In this document: one piece after another, positions 15,799 through 24,210 of the stretch
How the letters are laid out: each line of letters opens with the position of its first letter
How positions within the stretch are numbered: position 1 is the stretch's first letter
Assembly (NCBI GenBank): GCA_039933635.1
Contig: JBDTNQ010000008.1
Coordinates: 7,310 to 71,309 of the forward strand
Length of the DNA stretch: 64,000 bases
Direction of reading: 5' to 3'
From: JBDTNQ01 sp039933635
GTDB taxonomy: Bacteria > Acidobacteriota > Vicinamibacteria > Vicinamibacterales > SCN-69-37
The notes under the pieces: model-generated
Seen by the model: the letters and a program-made list of their open reading frames with translations, nothing else
Told to the model about the DNA's origin: nothing
Database searches by the model: none
Made by a program: the position numbers and the translations under genes

Positions 15799-18492
15799 CT
15801 AACTCAGCGCCTGTGTGACGATCTCTCGCGCGCGGGCCAGCATCGCATCGATCTTGGATGCGTCCTTGCCGCCGGCCTCGGCGAAATCCGGGCGTCCACC
15901 GCCACCGCCTCCGACGATCGGTGCGAGTTCCTTGACCAGCGCCCCGGCCTTGATGGCGGAGGTCAGGTCCTTCGTGACGGACACCAGCACCTGCACCTTG
16001 TCGTCGTGCTCGGCGGCCAGCACCACCACGCCGCGCTTGATGCGATCGCGCAGCGAGTCGGAGAGCCCGCGGAGCGCGTCCTTCTCGAGGCCGCTCACGC
16101 GACGCGCGATCAGCTTCGCGTCGCCGATGGTAATCGCATCGTCACCCTCCTCCGTCGAGCCGCCGCCGAGCGCGAGCTTCATCTTCAGCTGCGCGTTTTC
16201 CCTGGCCAGGCGCTTGGACTCCGCCTGCAGCTTCGCGATGGCGTCGCCGGCGTCGGCAGCGGGCACCCCGAGGGCTGCCGAGGCGCGGCTGAGTGCTGCG
16301 TCGCGTGCCTGAATGGCGGCCACGGCGGGCGCGCCGGTCAGGGCTTCGATGCGCCGGACTCCCGCCGCGACGCCGGACTCTTCCGTGATGATGAACGGGC
16401 CGATCTCTCCGGTGGCGGACACGTGTGTCCCGCCGCACAGCTCGACGCTGTACCCGGGAATCGTGACGACGCGGACCTTGTCACCGTACTTCTCGCCGAA
16501 CAGGGCCATCGCCCCGGCCTGCTTCGCCTCCTCGATGGGCTTGATCTCCGTGGTCACGGGCGCGTTGCGGTAAACCTGCGCGTTGACGGCCGCCTCGACC
16601 GCGCGCCGCTCGGCCTCGTCGATCGGCTGAAAGTGCGCGAAATCGAAGCGCAGGCGATCCGGAGAGACCAGTGATCCTTTCTGCTGGACGTGCGTTCCAA
16701 GTCGCGCACGAAGGGCGGCGTGGAGAAGGTGCGTTGCCGTGTGATGCCGGCGCGTGGCGGCGCGCGCCTCGGTCTCGACGCTGGCCGTGACGCGGTCGCC
16801 CTGCCTGAGATCACGCAAGACCGACACCTGGTGAGCCCGCGGCAGACCGGTCCCGAGCTTCGACATGGCCGTGACATTTGCGGCGACGGCGTCGCCTCTG
16901 ACCAACTGGCCCGTGTCGGACACCTGGCCACCCGACTCGACGTAGAACGGCGTCCGGTCGAGCACGACGAACCCCGTGGCGCCCGCTGCCAGGTGATCCG
17001 TTTGAACACGTTCGGCGGTGAAGGCGCCGACGACGACCGCATTCGTCACCTCCGTTGAGGTGTAACCTTCGAACGCGTCGGGCGTCGATTCAATCCGCTT
17101 GCGCTCGACGTCGCTGGTGTACGAAAAAGCAGCCGGCCCTTTCTTGGTCTCGAACGCGCTTTTCGACCGCGCGCGGTCCCGCTGGGCCTCCATGGCCTGT
17201 TCGTACGCCGCGCGGTCGATGGACAGGCCGCGCTGCCCCGCGAGGTCTTCCGCAAAATCGTAGGGCACGCCCAGAGAGTCATACAGGCGAAAGACGTCAT
17301 CTCCGGACACGACCGTCGATCCGGCAGCGGCCGTGCGCTCCAGCAGGTCCTCGAGCTTCGGCAGGCCTGATGTCAGCACGACGTCGAAGCGTTCTTCCTC
17401 CGCGCGGACTGTTCGCACGATGGCGTCGCGCCCGGAACGCAGCTCCGGGTAGGCGCCACTCATCTCTGAGACAACGACGTCGACGAGGTCGCAAAGGAAG
17501 GGCTGGGTGAACCCGAGCTTCTTGCCGTGCCGCATGGCGCGCCGCATGATCTTGCGCAGGACGTAGCCGCGCCACTCGTTGGAGGGCATCACGCCATCGG
17601 CGATGAGGAAGGTCATCGCGCGCAGGTGATCGGCGACCACGCGCATTGAAACATCCGGATGGTCGCCTCCGCCGGGATAGCTGGAGTACGTCCGGCCTGC
17701 GCGCGCTCCAATCGCGGCAAGAATCGGCGCGAAGATGTCCGTGTCGTAGTTCGAGAGCTTGTTCTGAAGCACCGAGGCGACGCGCTCGAACCCCATGCCG
17801 GTGTCCACCGAGAGCGCCGGCAGCGGGTGGAGGGTGCCCGTCTCGTCGCGGTTGAACTCCATGAACACGTTGTTCCAGATCTCGAAGTACCGGTCGCAGC
17901 TGCACTCCATGCCACGGCAGGTCGATTCGGCGCATGGCGCTTCAGGCCGGTAGTACATGATTTCCGAACAGCGGCCGCAGGGCCCCGTCTCGCCCATCTG
18001 CCAGAAGTTGTCGGCGGAGCCGAGCGCGGTGATGCGATCGGCCGGCACGAATGCCGTCCAGATTTGAAAGGCCTGATCGTCACGGGCGATGCCGTTCTCG
18101 CCTTTGAAAATCGTCGGGTAGAGTCGCGCTGGATCGAGCTTCCAGACCGTGGTCAGGAGGTCCCATGCGAAGCGGATCGCGTCCTCCTTGAAATAGTCGC
18201 CGAACGAGAAGTTACCGAGCATCTCGAAGAACGTGTGATGCCGATGCGAGGGGCCGACGTTGTCGAGGTCGTTGTGCTTGCCGCTGACCCGCATGACCTT
18301 CTGCGCCGTGGTCGCCCGGCTGTAGTCGCGCCGTTCCTTGCCGAGGAAGAGGTCCTTGAACTGGTTCATCCCGGCGTTCGTGAAGAGCAGGGTCGGATCG
18401 TCGCCCGGCACGAGCGATGCCGACGGCACGATCCGGTGCCCGTGGGCGGCGAAGTAGTCCAGGAAACTCTGGCGAATCTCGTTGGCAGTCAT
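15799..18492 (-). CDS. alaS: Alanyl-tRNA synthetase
   Basis: A class II synthetase of 897 residues that charges tRNA-Ala. N-terminal catalytic motifs are clear (LLFTNAGMNQFKDLFLG, KHNDLDNVGPSHRHHTFFE), the editing domain has HHTATHLLHAAL and CGGTHVSATGEIG with zinc ligands, and the C-terminal DHHA1-type domain has the glycine run (VGGGGGGRPDFAEAGGKD). Length is slightly above the common 870-880. It is the last gene of pilT-recX-alaS on the minus strand; recX-alaS adjacency is widely conserved. Confidence 0.98.
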   Translation of the reverse strand: MTANEIRQSFLDYFAAHGHRIVPSASLVPGDDPTLLFTNAGMNQFKDLFLGKERRDYSRATTAQKVMRVSGKHNDLDNVGPSHRHHTFFEMLGNFSFGDYFKEDAIRFAWDLLTTVWKLDPARLYPTIFKGENGIARDDQAFQIWTAFVPADRITALGSADNFWQMGETGPCGRCSEIMYYRPEAPCAESTCRGMECSCDRYFEIWNNVFMEFNRDETGTLHPLPALSVDTGMGFERVASVLQNKLSNYDTDIFAPILAAIGARAGRTYSSYPGGGDHPDVSMRVVADHLRAMTFLIADGVMPSNEWRGYVLRKIMRRAMRHGKKLGFTQPFLCDLVDVVVSEMSGAYPELRSGRDAIVRTVRAEEERFDVVLTSGLPKLEDLLERTAAAGSTVVSGDDVFRLYDSLGVPYDFAEDLAGQRGLSIDRAAYEQAMEAQRDRARSKSAFETKKGPAAFSYTSDVERKRIESTPDAFEGYTSTEVTNAVVVGAFTAERVQTDHLAAGATGFVVLDRTPFYVESGGQVSDTGQLVRGDAVAANVTAMSKLGTGLPRAHQVSVLRDLRQGDRVTASVETEARAATRRHHTATHLLHAALRARLGTHVQQKGSLVSPDRLRFDFAHFQPIDEAERRAVEAAVNAQVYRNAPVTTEIKPIEEAKQAGAMALFGEKYGDKVRVVTIPGYSVELCGGTHVSATGEIGPFIITEESGVAAGVRRIEALTGAPAVAAIQARDAALSRASAALGVPAADAGDAIAKLQAESKRLARENAQLKMKLALGGGSTEEGDDAITIGDAKLIARRVSGLEKDALRGLSDSLRDRIKRGVVVLAAEHDDKVQVLVSVTKDLTSAIKAGALVKELAPIVGGGGGGRPDFAEAGGKDASKIDAMLARAREIVTQALS

Positions 18493-18556
18493 GCAACTGA
18501 CGATTGTACAAGGCTTCCGGACGCGGGCGGGCAGCGCCGGGTCCAGAGCTTGAGAC

Positions 18557-19039
18557 CTAGTCCTCTCGTCCTCCGAGCGCCTTCAGCACGGCATCCGCCG
18601 GAAAGCCACGGCGGAGCAGGTGCTGAAACAGTCGTTGGCGCTGATCGAGGGGGATGGGTCGCGTGACCTTCTTGCGGACGAGGATCTGTTCGATGGCGGC
18701 GCGGACCTGGTCGGGGGTCAGGTCCGACGTGGCGGCCGAGATGGTGTCTGCGGCCAGGCCGCGGGCCTTCAGTTCCTGGCGGATGCGGAGCGGGCCGCGG
18801 CCCTTGACGTGGCTGGCGGTTCGGACGAAAGCCCGTGCCGCCCGTGCGTCGTCCTGAAAGCCTTCTTCGCGAAGTCTGTCGAGGGCGAGGTCGATGTCGT
18901 CGGCAGAATAGCCGCGGTCAAGGAGCTTCCGTCGAAGCTCCTCGCGGGTGTAATCGCGGCGTCCGAGCAGTCGCAGCGCCACGAGACGCGCTGAGCCGCG
19001 AGGACGTGGCTCCTCGTCGTCTGCGCGGCGCCGCTGCAT
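18557..19039 (-). CDS. recX: Regulatory protein RecX
   Basis: RecX binds RecA filaments and limits recombination activity. The 160-residue protein is built of three-helix repeats; visible are ALRLLGRRDYTREELRRKL (residues 21-39), GFQDDARAARAFVR and the C-terminal RRGFPADAVLKAL. The usual partner recA is not next to it; instead pilT lies one base upstream and alaS 64 bases downstream, both on the same strand. Confidence 0.88.
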   Translation of the reverse strand: MQRRRADDEEPRPRGSARLVALRLLGRRDYTREELRRKLLDRGYSADDIDLALDRLREEGFQDDARAARAFVRTASHVKGRGPLRIRQELKARGLAADTISAATSDLTPDQVRAAIEQILVRKKVTRPIPLDQRQRLFQHLLRRGFPADAVLKALGGRED

Positions 19040-19040
19040 A

Positions 19041-20222
19041 TCACTTGACGAATCGGTGGACGTCGGCTCCCATGCCGCTCATGACCATCGTAGACGAAGT
19101 GCCGGACGAAATGCCGCGCAGGCGCATCCGGAACTCCTCGACGTTGGTCACCGACCGTTCGGCCTCCGCGATGGTCACAATCCCGTCCTGGACGAGCTTG
19201 AGGATCGCCTGGTCGAAGCTCTGCATGCCGTACTCGGACCCGCCCGCTACGATGGCGTCGGCGATGAGCGAGGTCTTGTCCTGGTCGGAAATGCAGTCCT
19301 TGATGTAGGGCGTCGAGACCAGCACCTCGGCCGCGAGCACGCGACGCTTGCCGTCCGCCGCAGGCATCAGTCGCTGGGACACCGATGCCTTCAGCACACC
19401 CGCCAGCTGGTGCCGAATCTGATCGTGCTGATGTGGCGGGAACACCGAAACGATGCGGTTGATCGTTTCCGGCGCGTTCAACGTGTGCAGCGTCGAGAAC
19501 ACGAGGTGACCGGTCTCTGCCGCGATGAGTGCGGTCTCGATGGTCTCGGGATCCCGCATTTCGCCGATGAGGATGACGTCCGGATCCTGGCGAAGGGCGG
19601 CGCGAAGTCCCGACGCGTACGACTCCGTATCCGTCCGGATCTCACGCTGGGTGATGACGCCCTTCTTGTTCCGGTGCACGAACTCGATCGGATCCTCGAT
19701 CGTCAGCACGTGGTCGGGACGAGTGCGGTTGATGACGTCAATCAGCGCCGCGAGTGTGGTGCTCTTGCCGCTGCCCGTGACGCCGGTGACGACCACCAGG
19801 CCGCGACGCTCTTCGGTGAGCTTGAGGACCGCCGGGGGCAGCCCGAGCTCCTCAATCGGCGGAATCTTGTCCGGGATCAGACGCATCGACACACCGACCG
19901 TGCCGCGCTGGCGGAACACGCTGGCGCGGATGCGGATGGATTCCGACGCCTGCCACGCGACGTCGACTTCCAGGCGGCCTTCGCTTTGTGCCGAGTCGCT
20001 GGCACGGTCGAGCAAGGCGCCGCCGCGGCCCTGGCCGAGGTAGATCCCCGGCGGCAGCATGCGGCCCGCGATGGCCTCGAGGTGGGCCGGCGTCAACGCG
20101 GCTACCGTGGTCCATTTCTGCAACTCGCCGTTGACGCGGACAAGTGGAGGATGCCCCGCCCGAAGGTGGATATCGGAGGCCTTGCTGGCGGCGGCAGCGC
20201 TGATCAGTTGGTCGAATGTCAT
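19041..20222 (-). CDS. pilT: PilT-type type IV pilus retraction ATPase
   Basis: A 393-residue hexameric ATPase that would drive type IV pilus retraction (twitching, DNA uptake). It contains the PilT N-terminal domain (ASDIHLRAGHPPLVRVNG), Walker A (GVTGSGKST) and Walker B-type region (DVILIGEMRD). The C-terminal AIRNLIRE motif of classical PilT is not recognisable; the matching place reads YIKDCISDQDK. It may thus be a PilT paralogue, such as a PilU-like protein. I chose the ATG at 20222 (MTFDQLISAAAASKASD), the normal family start; the frame is open further upstream. It ends one base before recX. Confidence 0.9.
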   Translation of the reverse strand: MTFDQLISAAAASKASDIHLRAGHPPLVRVNGELQKWTTVAALTPAHLEAIAGRMLPPGIYLGQGRGGALLDRASDSAQSEGRLEVDVAWQASESIRIRASVFRQRGTVGVSMRLIPDKIPPIEELGLPPAVLKLTEERRGLVVVTGVTGSGKSTTLAALIDVINRTRPDHVLTIEDPIEFVHRNKKGVITQREIRTDTESYASGLRAALRQDPDVILIGEMRDPETIETALIAAETGHLVFSTLHTLNAPETINRIVSVFPPHQHDQIRHQLAGVLKASVSQRLMPAADGKRRVLAAEVLVSTPYIKDCISDQDKTSLIADAIVAGGSEYGMQSFDQAILKLVQDGIVTIAEAERSVTNVEEFRMRLRGISSGTSSTMVMSGMGADVHRFVK

Positions 20223-20397
20223 GCCTGGAAACTCATACCGGCCGTCATCTGCGGCCAGGCGCTCCGCTGGTGCAAATCGTTTGCCGGAGTCGCCGGGCCC
20301 CACTCAGACGAGGTGAAAACGCTCCAGGCGTCTGGGCTGGTCCGGATCGATCACAAATCTGGCTGAGTCCGGTCGGAATCTCGCGAAGCGCGAAAGA

Positions 20398-20421
20398 GCC
20401 GGGCCCCCGCGGGGGCCCGGC
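20398..20421 (-). terminator. Perfect 24-base GC palindrome downstream of ilvE
   Basis: GCCGGGCCCCCG is followed immediately by its exact reverse complement, 34 bases past the ilvE stop. On the minus strand it is followed by CTCTTTCG, a weak T-run. It is best read as the ilvE terminator. Confidence 0.65.
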
Positions 20422-20454
20422 CATCCGTGCTCAGAGTGTGCAGGAATGGACGCG

Positions 20455-21411
20455 CTATCGACGACCGCCGGTGGAGGCGGCTGCGGGAATCTGCACGGGG
20501 ACGAGCCAGCCGTGGCGGTCGGGCACGACGCCGTTGACGTAGTCGAAGAACGCCTGCTGAAGCTTGCCCGTGATCACGCCTCGCCGGCCGGTCCCGATCG
20601 GGGACTTGTCCACCGAGCGAATCGGGGTGATCTCAGCCGCGGTGCCCGTGAAGAAGAGTTCATCGGCGACGTAGAGCGCCTCGCGCGGGATGTCCTGCTC
20701 CTTGACGATGAGCCCGGCATCCTGCGCGAGGGTGATGACCGAGTCGCGTGTGATGCCCGCCAGTCCGCAGGTGGCCAGCGGAGGCGTGTAGAGAATCTCG
20801 TCCCGGATCAGGAAGAGGTTCTGGCCGCTGCCTTCACTGACCTTGCCGAATGAATCGAGTGCAATCGCCTCGTCGTAGCCGTTGGTCACGGCTTCCATCT
20901 TGATGAGCTGCGAGTTCGCGTAGTTCGCCGCGGACTTCGCCATGGGCGGAAAGGTGTTTGGCGCGGCACGCGCCCACGAGCTGACGCACACGTCCGCACC
21001 GCGCTCGAGCGCCTCGGGCCCGAGGTAGGCGCCCCATTCCCACACGAGAATCGCACCCTCGACGGGGCAATTCATGGGATTGACCCCAAGCTCCTTGTAG
21101 CCGCGGTAGATGATGGGCCGGATGTAGCAGGCCTCGAGGCCGTTCGACTGCACGGTGTCGACGACACCCCGCGTCATCGCATCGCGGTCGATGCTGTAGC
21201 TCATGCGGTAGATGCGTGCCGAGTCGTACAGGCGCCGCATGTGGGCGTCGAGGCGGAAGAACATCGAGCCCTTCGGGGTCTTGTAGCACCGCGCGCCTTC
21301 GAAAACGGCCGAACCGTAGTGGAGGACGTGCGACGCAACGTGGACGTTGGCGTCGGTCCAATTGACCAGCTTGCCATTCATCCACACCGTACCGGTGCTG
21401 CTGAAGGCCAT
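20455..21411 (-). CDS. ilvE: Branched-chain amino acid aminotransferase
   Basis: A fold-type IV PLP enzyme of 318 residues that makes and breaks down valine, leucine and isoleucine. Typical parts are WMNGKLVNWTDANVHVASH at the start, HYGSAVFEGARCY, and the PLP-lysine region NYANSQLIKMEA with SEGSGQNLF. Length fits IlvE. Other branched-chain genes are not in the window. The leader contains a hairpin and an outer stem that touches the ribosome binding site AGGAG (see the hairpin at 21425-21465). Confidence 0.94.
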   Translation of the reverse strand: MAFSSTGTVWMNGKLVNWTDANVHVASHVLHYGSAVFEGARCYKTPKGSMFFRLDAHMRRLYDSARIYRMSYSIDRDAMTRGVVDTVQSNGLEACYIRPIIYRGYKELGVNPMNCPVEGAILVWEWGAYLGPEALERGADVCVSSWARAAPNTFPPMAKSAANYANSQLIKMEAVTNGYDEAIALDSFGKVSEGSGQNLFLIRDEILYTPPLATCGLAGITRDSVITLAQDAGLIVKEQDIPREALYVADELFFTGTAAEITPIRSVDKSPIGTGRRGVITGKLQQAFFDYVNGVVPDRHGWLVPVQIPAAASTGGRR

Positions 21412-21424
21412 GAGTGCGTGACTC

Positions 21425-21465
21425 CTGACGAGAAAAAGCTGCGCCCGCCGGGGTGCGGGCGTCAG
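21425..21465 (-). terminator. Hairpin with T-tract between the kinase gene and ilvE, possible leader switch
   Basis: On the minus strand a 7-bp stem (CGCCCGC/GCGGGCG, 21455-21461 with 21442-21448) is followed by CAGCTTTTTC, a good intrinsic terminator for the kinase gene. An outer pair CTGACG/CGTCAG (21460-21465 with 21425-21430) surrounds it and borders the ilvE ribosome binding site AGGAG. Confidence 0.7.
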
Positions 21466-21489
21466 TGATGAGACTCGATCTTACTACGG

Positions 21490-22512
21490 CTACTGCGATT
21501 CCCCGCAGAAGGGGCAGCGGTCGGCGCGGCTGGGAAGCGGCTTGCGGCAATGCCAGCAGAACCGGCTGGCCGCGACCTCCCGCGTGCGCGGGCTCGCGGG
21601 TGTACGCTGCCGGACGGGCGGCGGCGGCGCCATGACGTTGCGGGGACCCGAGTCGACGGCATCGCGAGCGGTCGTCGCGACCGGGGCCGGCGTGGCGGGC
21701 GTCCGCTTGACCAGTTCGTGTCTGGCCGCCAGCAGGTCACTCAGCAGGTCCTCGGCCCGCTGGTACCGGGTCGCGACGTCGGCGCGCAGCGCACGAAGGA
21801 TCACGGCGTCGATCGAGGGCGGAATCGCCGGATTCTTCAGCCGGGCTGAGGAGACCAGGGTGCCGCGGCGGAGCTGGTCCAGTTCGCTCGGCGTGGGCGT
21901 CTCGTACGGCAGGACGCCGGTCATCATCTGATACATGGTCACGCCGAGCGAGTACACGTCTGACGCGAAGACCGCACGCCCCTCGAATTGCTCGGGCGCC
22001 ATGTACGGCGGGCTGCCGATGACCGTCGTCCCGTGGGCGGCAATCTCGAGAAAGCGCGACGTGCCGAAGTCCCCCACCTTGAGCAGACCGCGCTCTGTGA
22101 CGAAGACGTTCGCCGGCCGCAGGTCGCGGTGGATGACCGAACTCTTGTGCGCGTGCTCGACGGCGTTCGCAATCTGGCAGGTGTAGTCCAGTGCGAGGTT
22201 GATGTCCAATGCGCCGCGCTCCGCGATGATGTTCTCGAGCGTCTCGCCGGGGACGTACTCCATCACGATGAAGAAGACGCCGTCCTGTTTCTCCGCCGTG
22301 ATCACGGTGACGATGTTGGGATGGTTCAGGGCGGCGAGCAGCCGCGGCTCGCGAAGGAGTTCGCCGAAGTCCAGCGTCTGCCGGTGCGGCACCTTGAGCG
22401 CGACGCGCTTGTCGATCCATGTGTCTTCCGCCAGATAGACCGTGCCGAAGCCACCGCTGCCGAGCGGCTCGAGGATTCGGTACTTGCCGAGCGTCTGTCC
22501 GCGAAACACCAT
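21490..22512 (-). CDS. Soluble Ser/Thr protein kinase with C-terminal zinc ribbon
   Basis: A Hanks-type kinase of 340 residues. The glycine loop is at residues 18-25 (GSGGFGTV), the ATP-binding lysine is K40 (VALKV), the catalytic loop HRD is at 128-130 and DFG at 148-150. The catalytic loop reads HRDLRPAN, with arginine R132 where Ser/Thr kinases nearly always have lysine. After the kinase domain comes a Pro/Ala-rich linker and a two-CxxC zinc ribbon (C319, C322, C333, C336). No membrane segment is present, unlike many PknB-type kinases. I chose the ATG at 22512 (MVFRGQTLGKYRI); a TATACT box stands nine bases before it. Its targets are unknown. Confidence 0.9.
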   Translation of the reverse strand: MVFRGQTLGKYRILEPLGSGGFGTVYLAEDTWIDKRVALKVPHRQTLDFGELLREPRLLAALNHPNIVTVITAEKQDGVFFIVMEYVPGETLENIIAERGALDINLALDYTCQIANAVEHAHKSSVIHRDLRPANVFVTERGLLKVGDFGTSRFLEIAAHGTTVIGSPPYMAPEQFEGRAVFASDVYSLGVTMYQMMTGVLPYETPTPSELDQLRRGTLVSSARLKNPAIPPSIDAVILRALRADVATRYQRAEDLLSDLLAARHELVKRTPATPAPVATTARDAVDSGPRNVMAPPPPVRQRTPASPRTREVAASRFCWHCRKPLPSRADRCPFCGESQ

Positions 22513-22521
22513 TCGGGAGAG

Positions 22522-22527
22522 AGTATA
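22522..22527 (-). promoter_or_regulatory. Candidate -10 box of the kinase gene
   Basis: TATACT on the minus strand ends nine bases before the ATG at 22512. No -35 match and no ribosome binding site are seen. Confidence 0.35.
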
Positions 22528-22602
22528 AGGCAGGGTGTGCGTGCGACCCGGTTTGCCTGCGGCCGGAACCTGCAGAGGGCAGACTGTCGCCGGAAGGTGT
22601 CG

Positions 22603-23328
22603 ATGCATCGATGTTACGTATCTGAGGTTGTCGGCCACGTCACGGAGTTACCCGAGGATGAGGCCCACCACCTGACACGGGTGCTGCGTGCCGAGCCAGG
22701 CGATGAGGTCGTCGTCTTCGATGGACGCGCACACGAGTGGCTCGGCCGGATTGTGTCGATCGACCGTCGTCGCGTCGTGGTGGATCTGCTCGAGAGCCGC
22801 ACGCCGATGGCCGAGCCGTCTCTGGCGGTCACCCTGGCAGCCGGGCTCTTGAAGGGCGACCAGATGAACACGGTCGTGCGGGATGCCACGGCGCTTGGCG
22901 TGACCGCGATTCAGCCGATCGTGTCGGCGCACGTCGCGGTGCCAGAACGGGCGTGGCGGGATCGGTCCGCCGATCGCTGGCGCCGTGTCGCCGTTTCGTC
23001 CGCGAAACAGTGCGGGCGTGCGGTCGTCCCATCAATCGGCGACATCGCGCGCCTGCTGGACGTGCTGGCGGCGCACGCGAGTTCGACCGTCGTCCTGTGC
23101 GTCGAGCCCACGCGCGCGGGTGCCTCAGCGGCGATCCCGCGACCGTTGACCACCGAGGGGCGTGTGCTGCTCTGCGTTGGGCCTGAAGGCGGATGGGCGC
23201 CGGATGAAATCGGCGCCGCTCAGGAGCAGGGCGCGCACCTTCTCACGCTCGGGCCCAGGGTACTGCGCGCCGAAATGGCTCCGACGGTCGCCCTCACGGC
23301 TCTGTGGACGCAGTGGGGGTGGACCTAG
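22603..23328 (+). CDS. rsmE: 16S rRNA (uracil-1498-N3)-methyltransferase
   Basis: A SPOUT-class methyltransferase of 241 residues that methylates U1498 of 16S rRNA. Visible family parts are ELPEDEAHHLTRVLRAEPGD near the N-terminus, VSSAKQCGR in the middle, and the C-terminal knot region (VGPEGGWAPDEI, LGPRVLRAEMAPTVAL). The ATG at 22603 is chosen because MHRCYVSE matches the usual start; the frame is open far upstream. It overlaps the convergent prmA gene by 35 bases at its 3' end. Confidence 0.94.
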   Translation: MHRCYVSEVVGHVTELPEDEAHHLTRVLRAEPGDEVVVFDGRAHEWLGRIVSIDRRRVVVDLLESRTPMAEPSLAVTLAAGLLKGDQMNTVVRDATALGVTAIQPIVSAHVAVPERAWRDRSADRWRRVAVSSAKQCGRAVVPSIGDIARLLDVLAAHASSTVVLCVEPTRAGASAAIPRPLTTEGRVLLCVGPEGGWAPDEIGAAQEQGAHLLTLGPRVLRAEMAPTVALTALWTQWGWT

Positions 23329-24190
23329 GGGGCGCCGGTTCGACGTTCTCAGGTCCGAGTCTGAAAAGCCCCGCGACCCAGTCTTCCTCGGTGAGTTCGG
23401 TATCGAACGCCGCCCCTGCGGCGATGAAGGCGGCTACGACTTCGTCGCGTTCCCCTGTCTGGAAACCACTGACGATCAATGCGCCGCCCGGCCTGAGTTC
23501 CGCGACGAGTCGCGCGGCGTACTTCATCAACATGCCGCCGGTGAGATTGGCGGTCATCACGTCGTAGCCCCCCGTGGCCGGGTCGCGCGCGATGTCGACC
23601 GGCCGCGTCGCGACAGCCGCGCGCACGCCGTTGAGGTCGATGTTCTCTTCCGCGGATGTCAGCGCGTCAGCGTCGTAGTCGATCCCAAGCGCGATCGTCG
23701 CACCGAGCCGATGCGCGGCAATCGCCAGTACGCCGGAACCCGTCCCGACATCGAGGACTGAGGTACGGTCCAACTCGATTTGCTGAAGGAGCCCGAGGCA
23801 TAAGCGCGTCGACGCGTGATGGCCCGTGCCAAAGCCCATCGATGGCTGAATGACGATCACGATGTCGCCGGGAGCCGGCACCGTTGCGATCCACGGTGGC
23901 GTCACGATGATGCGGTTGATGCGGACGGCCGTGATCGAGGCCTGACTGCGTTCGGCCCAGCCTTCGTCGGGGACCATGAGCCCTTCGACACGGAGGCCGC
24001 CCAGAGCCGCAGCGCACGTCATGGCGAGATCGCGGTCCTGTTCCGATGCGAAGAACAGGCGAGCACCGGCCGCAGTCCGCTCGATGGCCGTGGCGCCGCA
24101 GTCATCGAGGTGAGCGAGCGCGAGGTCGACCTCGTCCTCCTCGGGTTCGTGCGGCCAGATGAGGTCGAGTGCGGCGAACATGCGAGACAT
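23294..24190 (-). CDS. prmA: Ribosomal protein L11 methyltransferase PrmA-like
   Basis: A 298-residue SAM-dependent methyltransferase that trimethylates L11 in other bacteria. The SAM-binding motif is LDVGTGSGVLAIAA, followed by the acidic GIDYDADAL and the NPPY-like TANLTGG. SMGFGTGHHAST is a strong PrmA signature. The C-terminus (PRSTPTASTEP) is a low-complexity extension that overlaps rsmE by 35 bases. It is the last gene of hrcA-grpE-dnaJ-prmA; dnaJ-prmA-rsmE neighbourhoods are known in other phyla, but there rsmE is usually on the same strand. Confidence 0.92.
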   Translation of the reverse strand: MSRMFAALDLIWPHEPEEDEVDLALAHLDDCGATAIERTAAGARLFFASEQDRDLAMTCAAALGGLRVEGLMVPDEGWAERSQASITAVRINRIIVTPPWIATVPAPGDIVIVIQPSMGFGTGHHASTRLCLGLLQQIELDRTSVLDVGTGSGVLAIAAHRLGATIALGIDYDADALTSAEENIDLNGVRAAVATRPVDIARDPATGGYDVMTANLTGGMLMKYAARLVAELRPGGALIVSGFQTGERDEVVAAFIAAGAAFDTELTEEDWVAGLFRLGPENVEPAPPRSTPTASTEP

Positions 24191-24210
24191 AGGAAGGGGA
24201 GACCTGCCCC

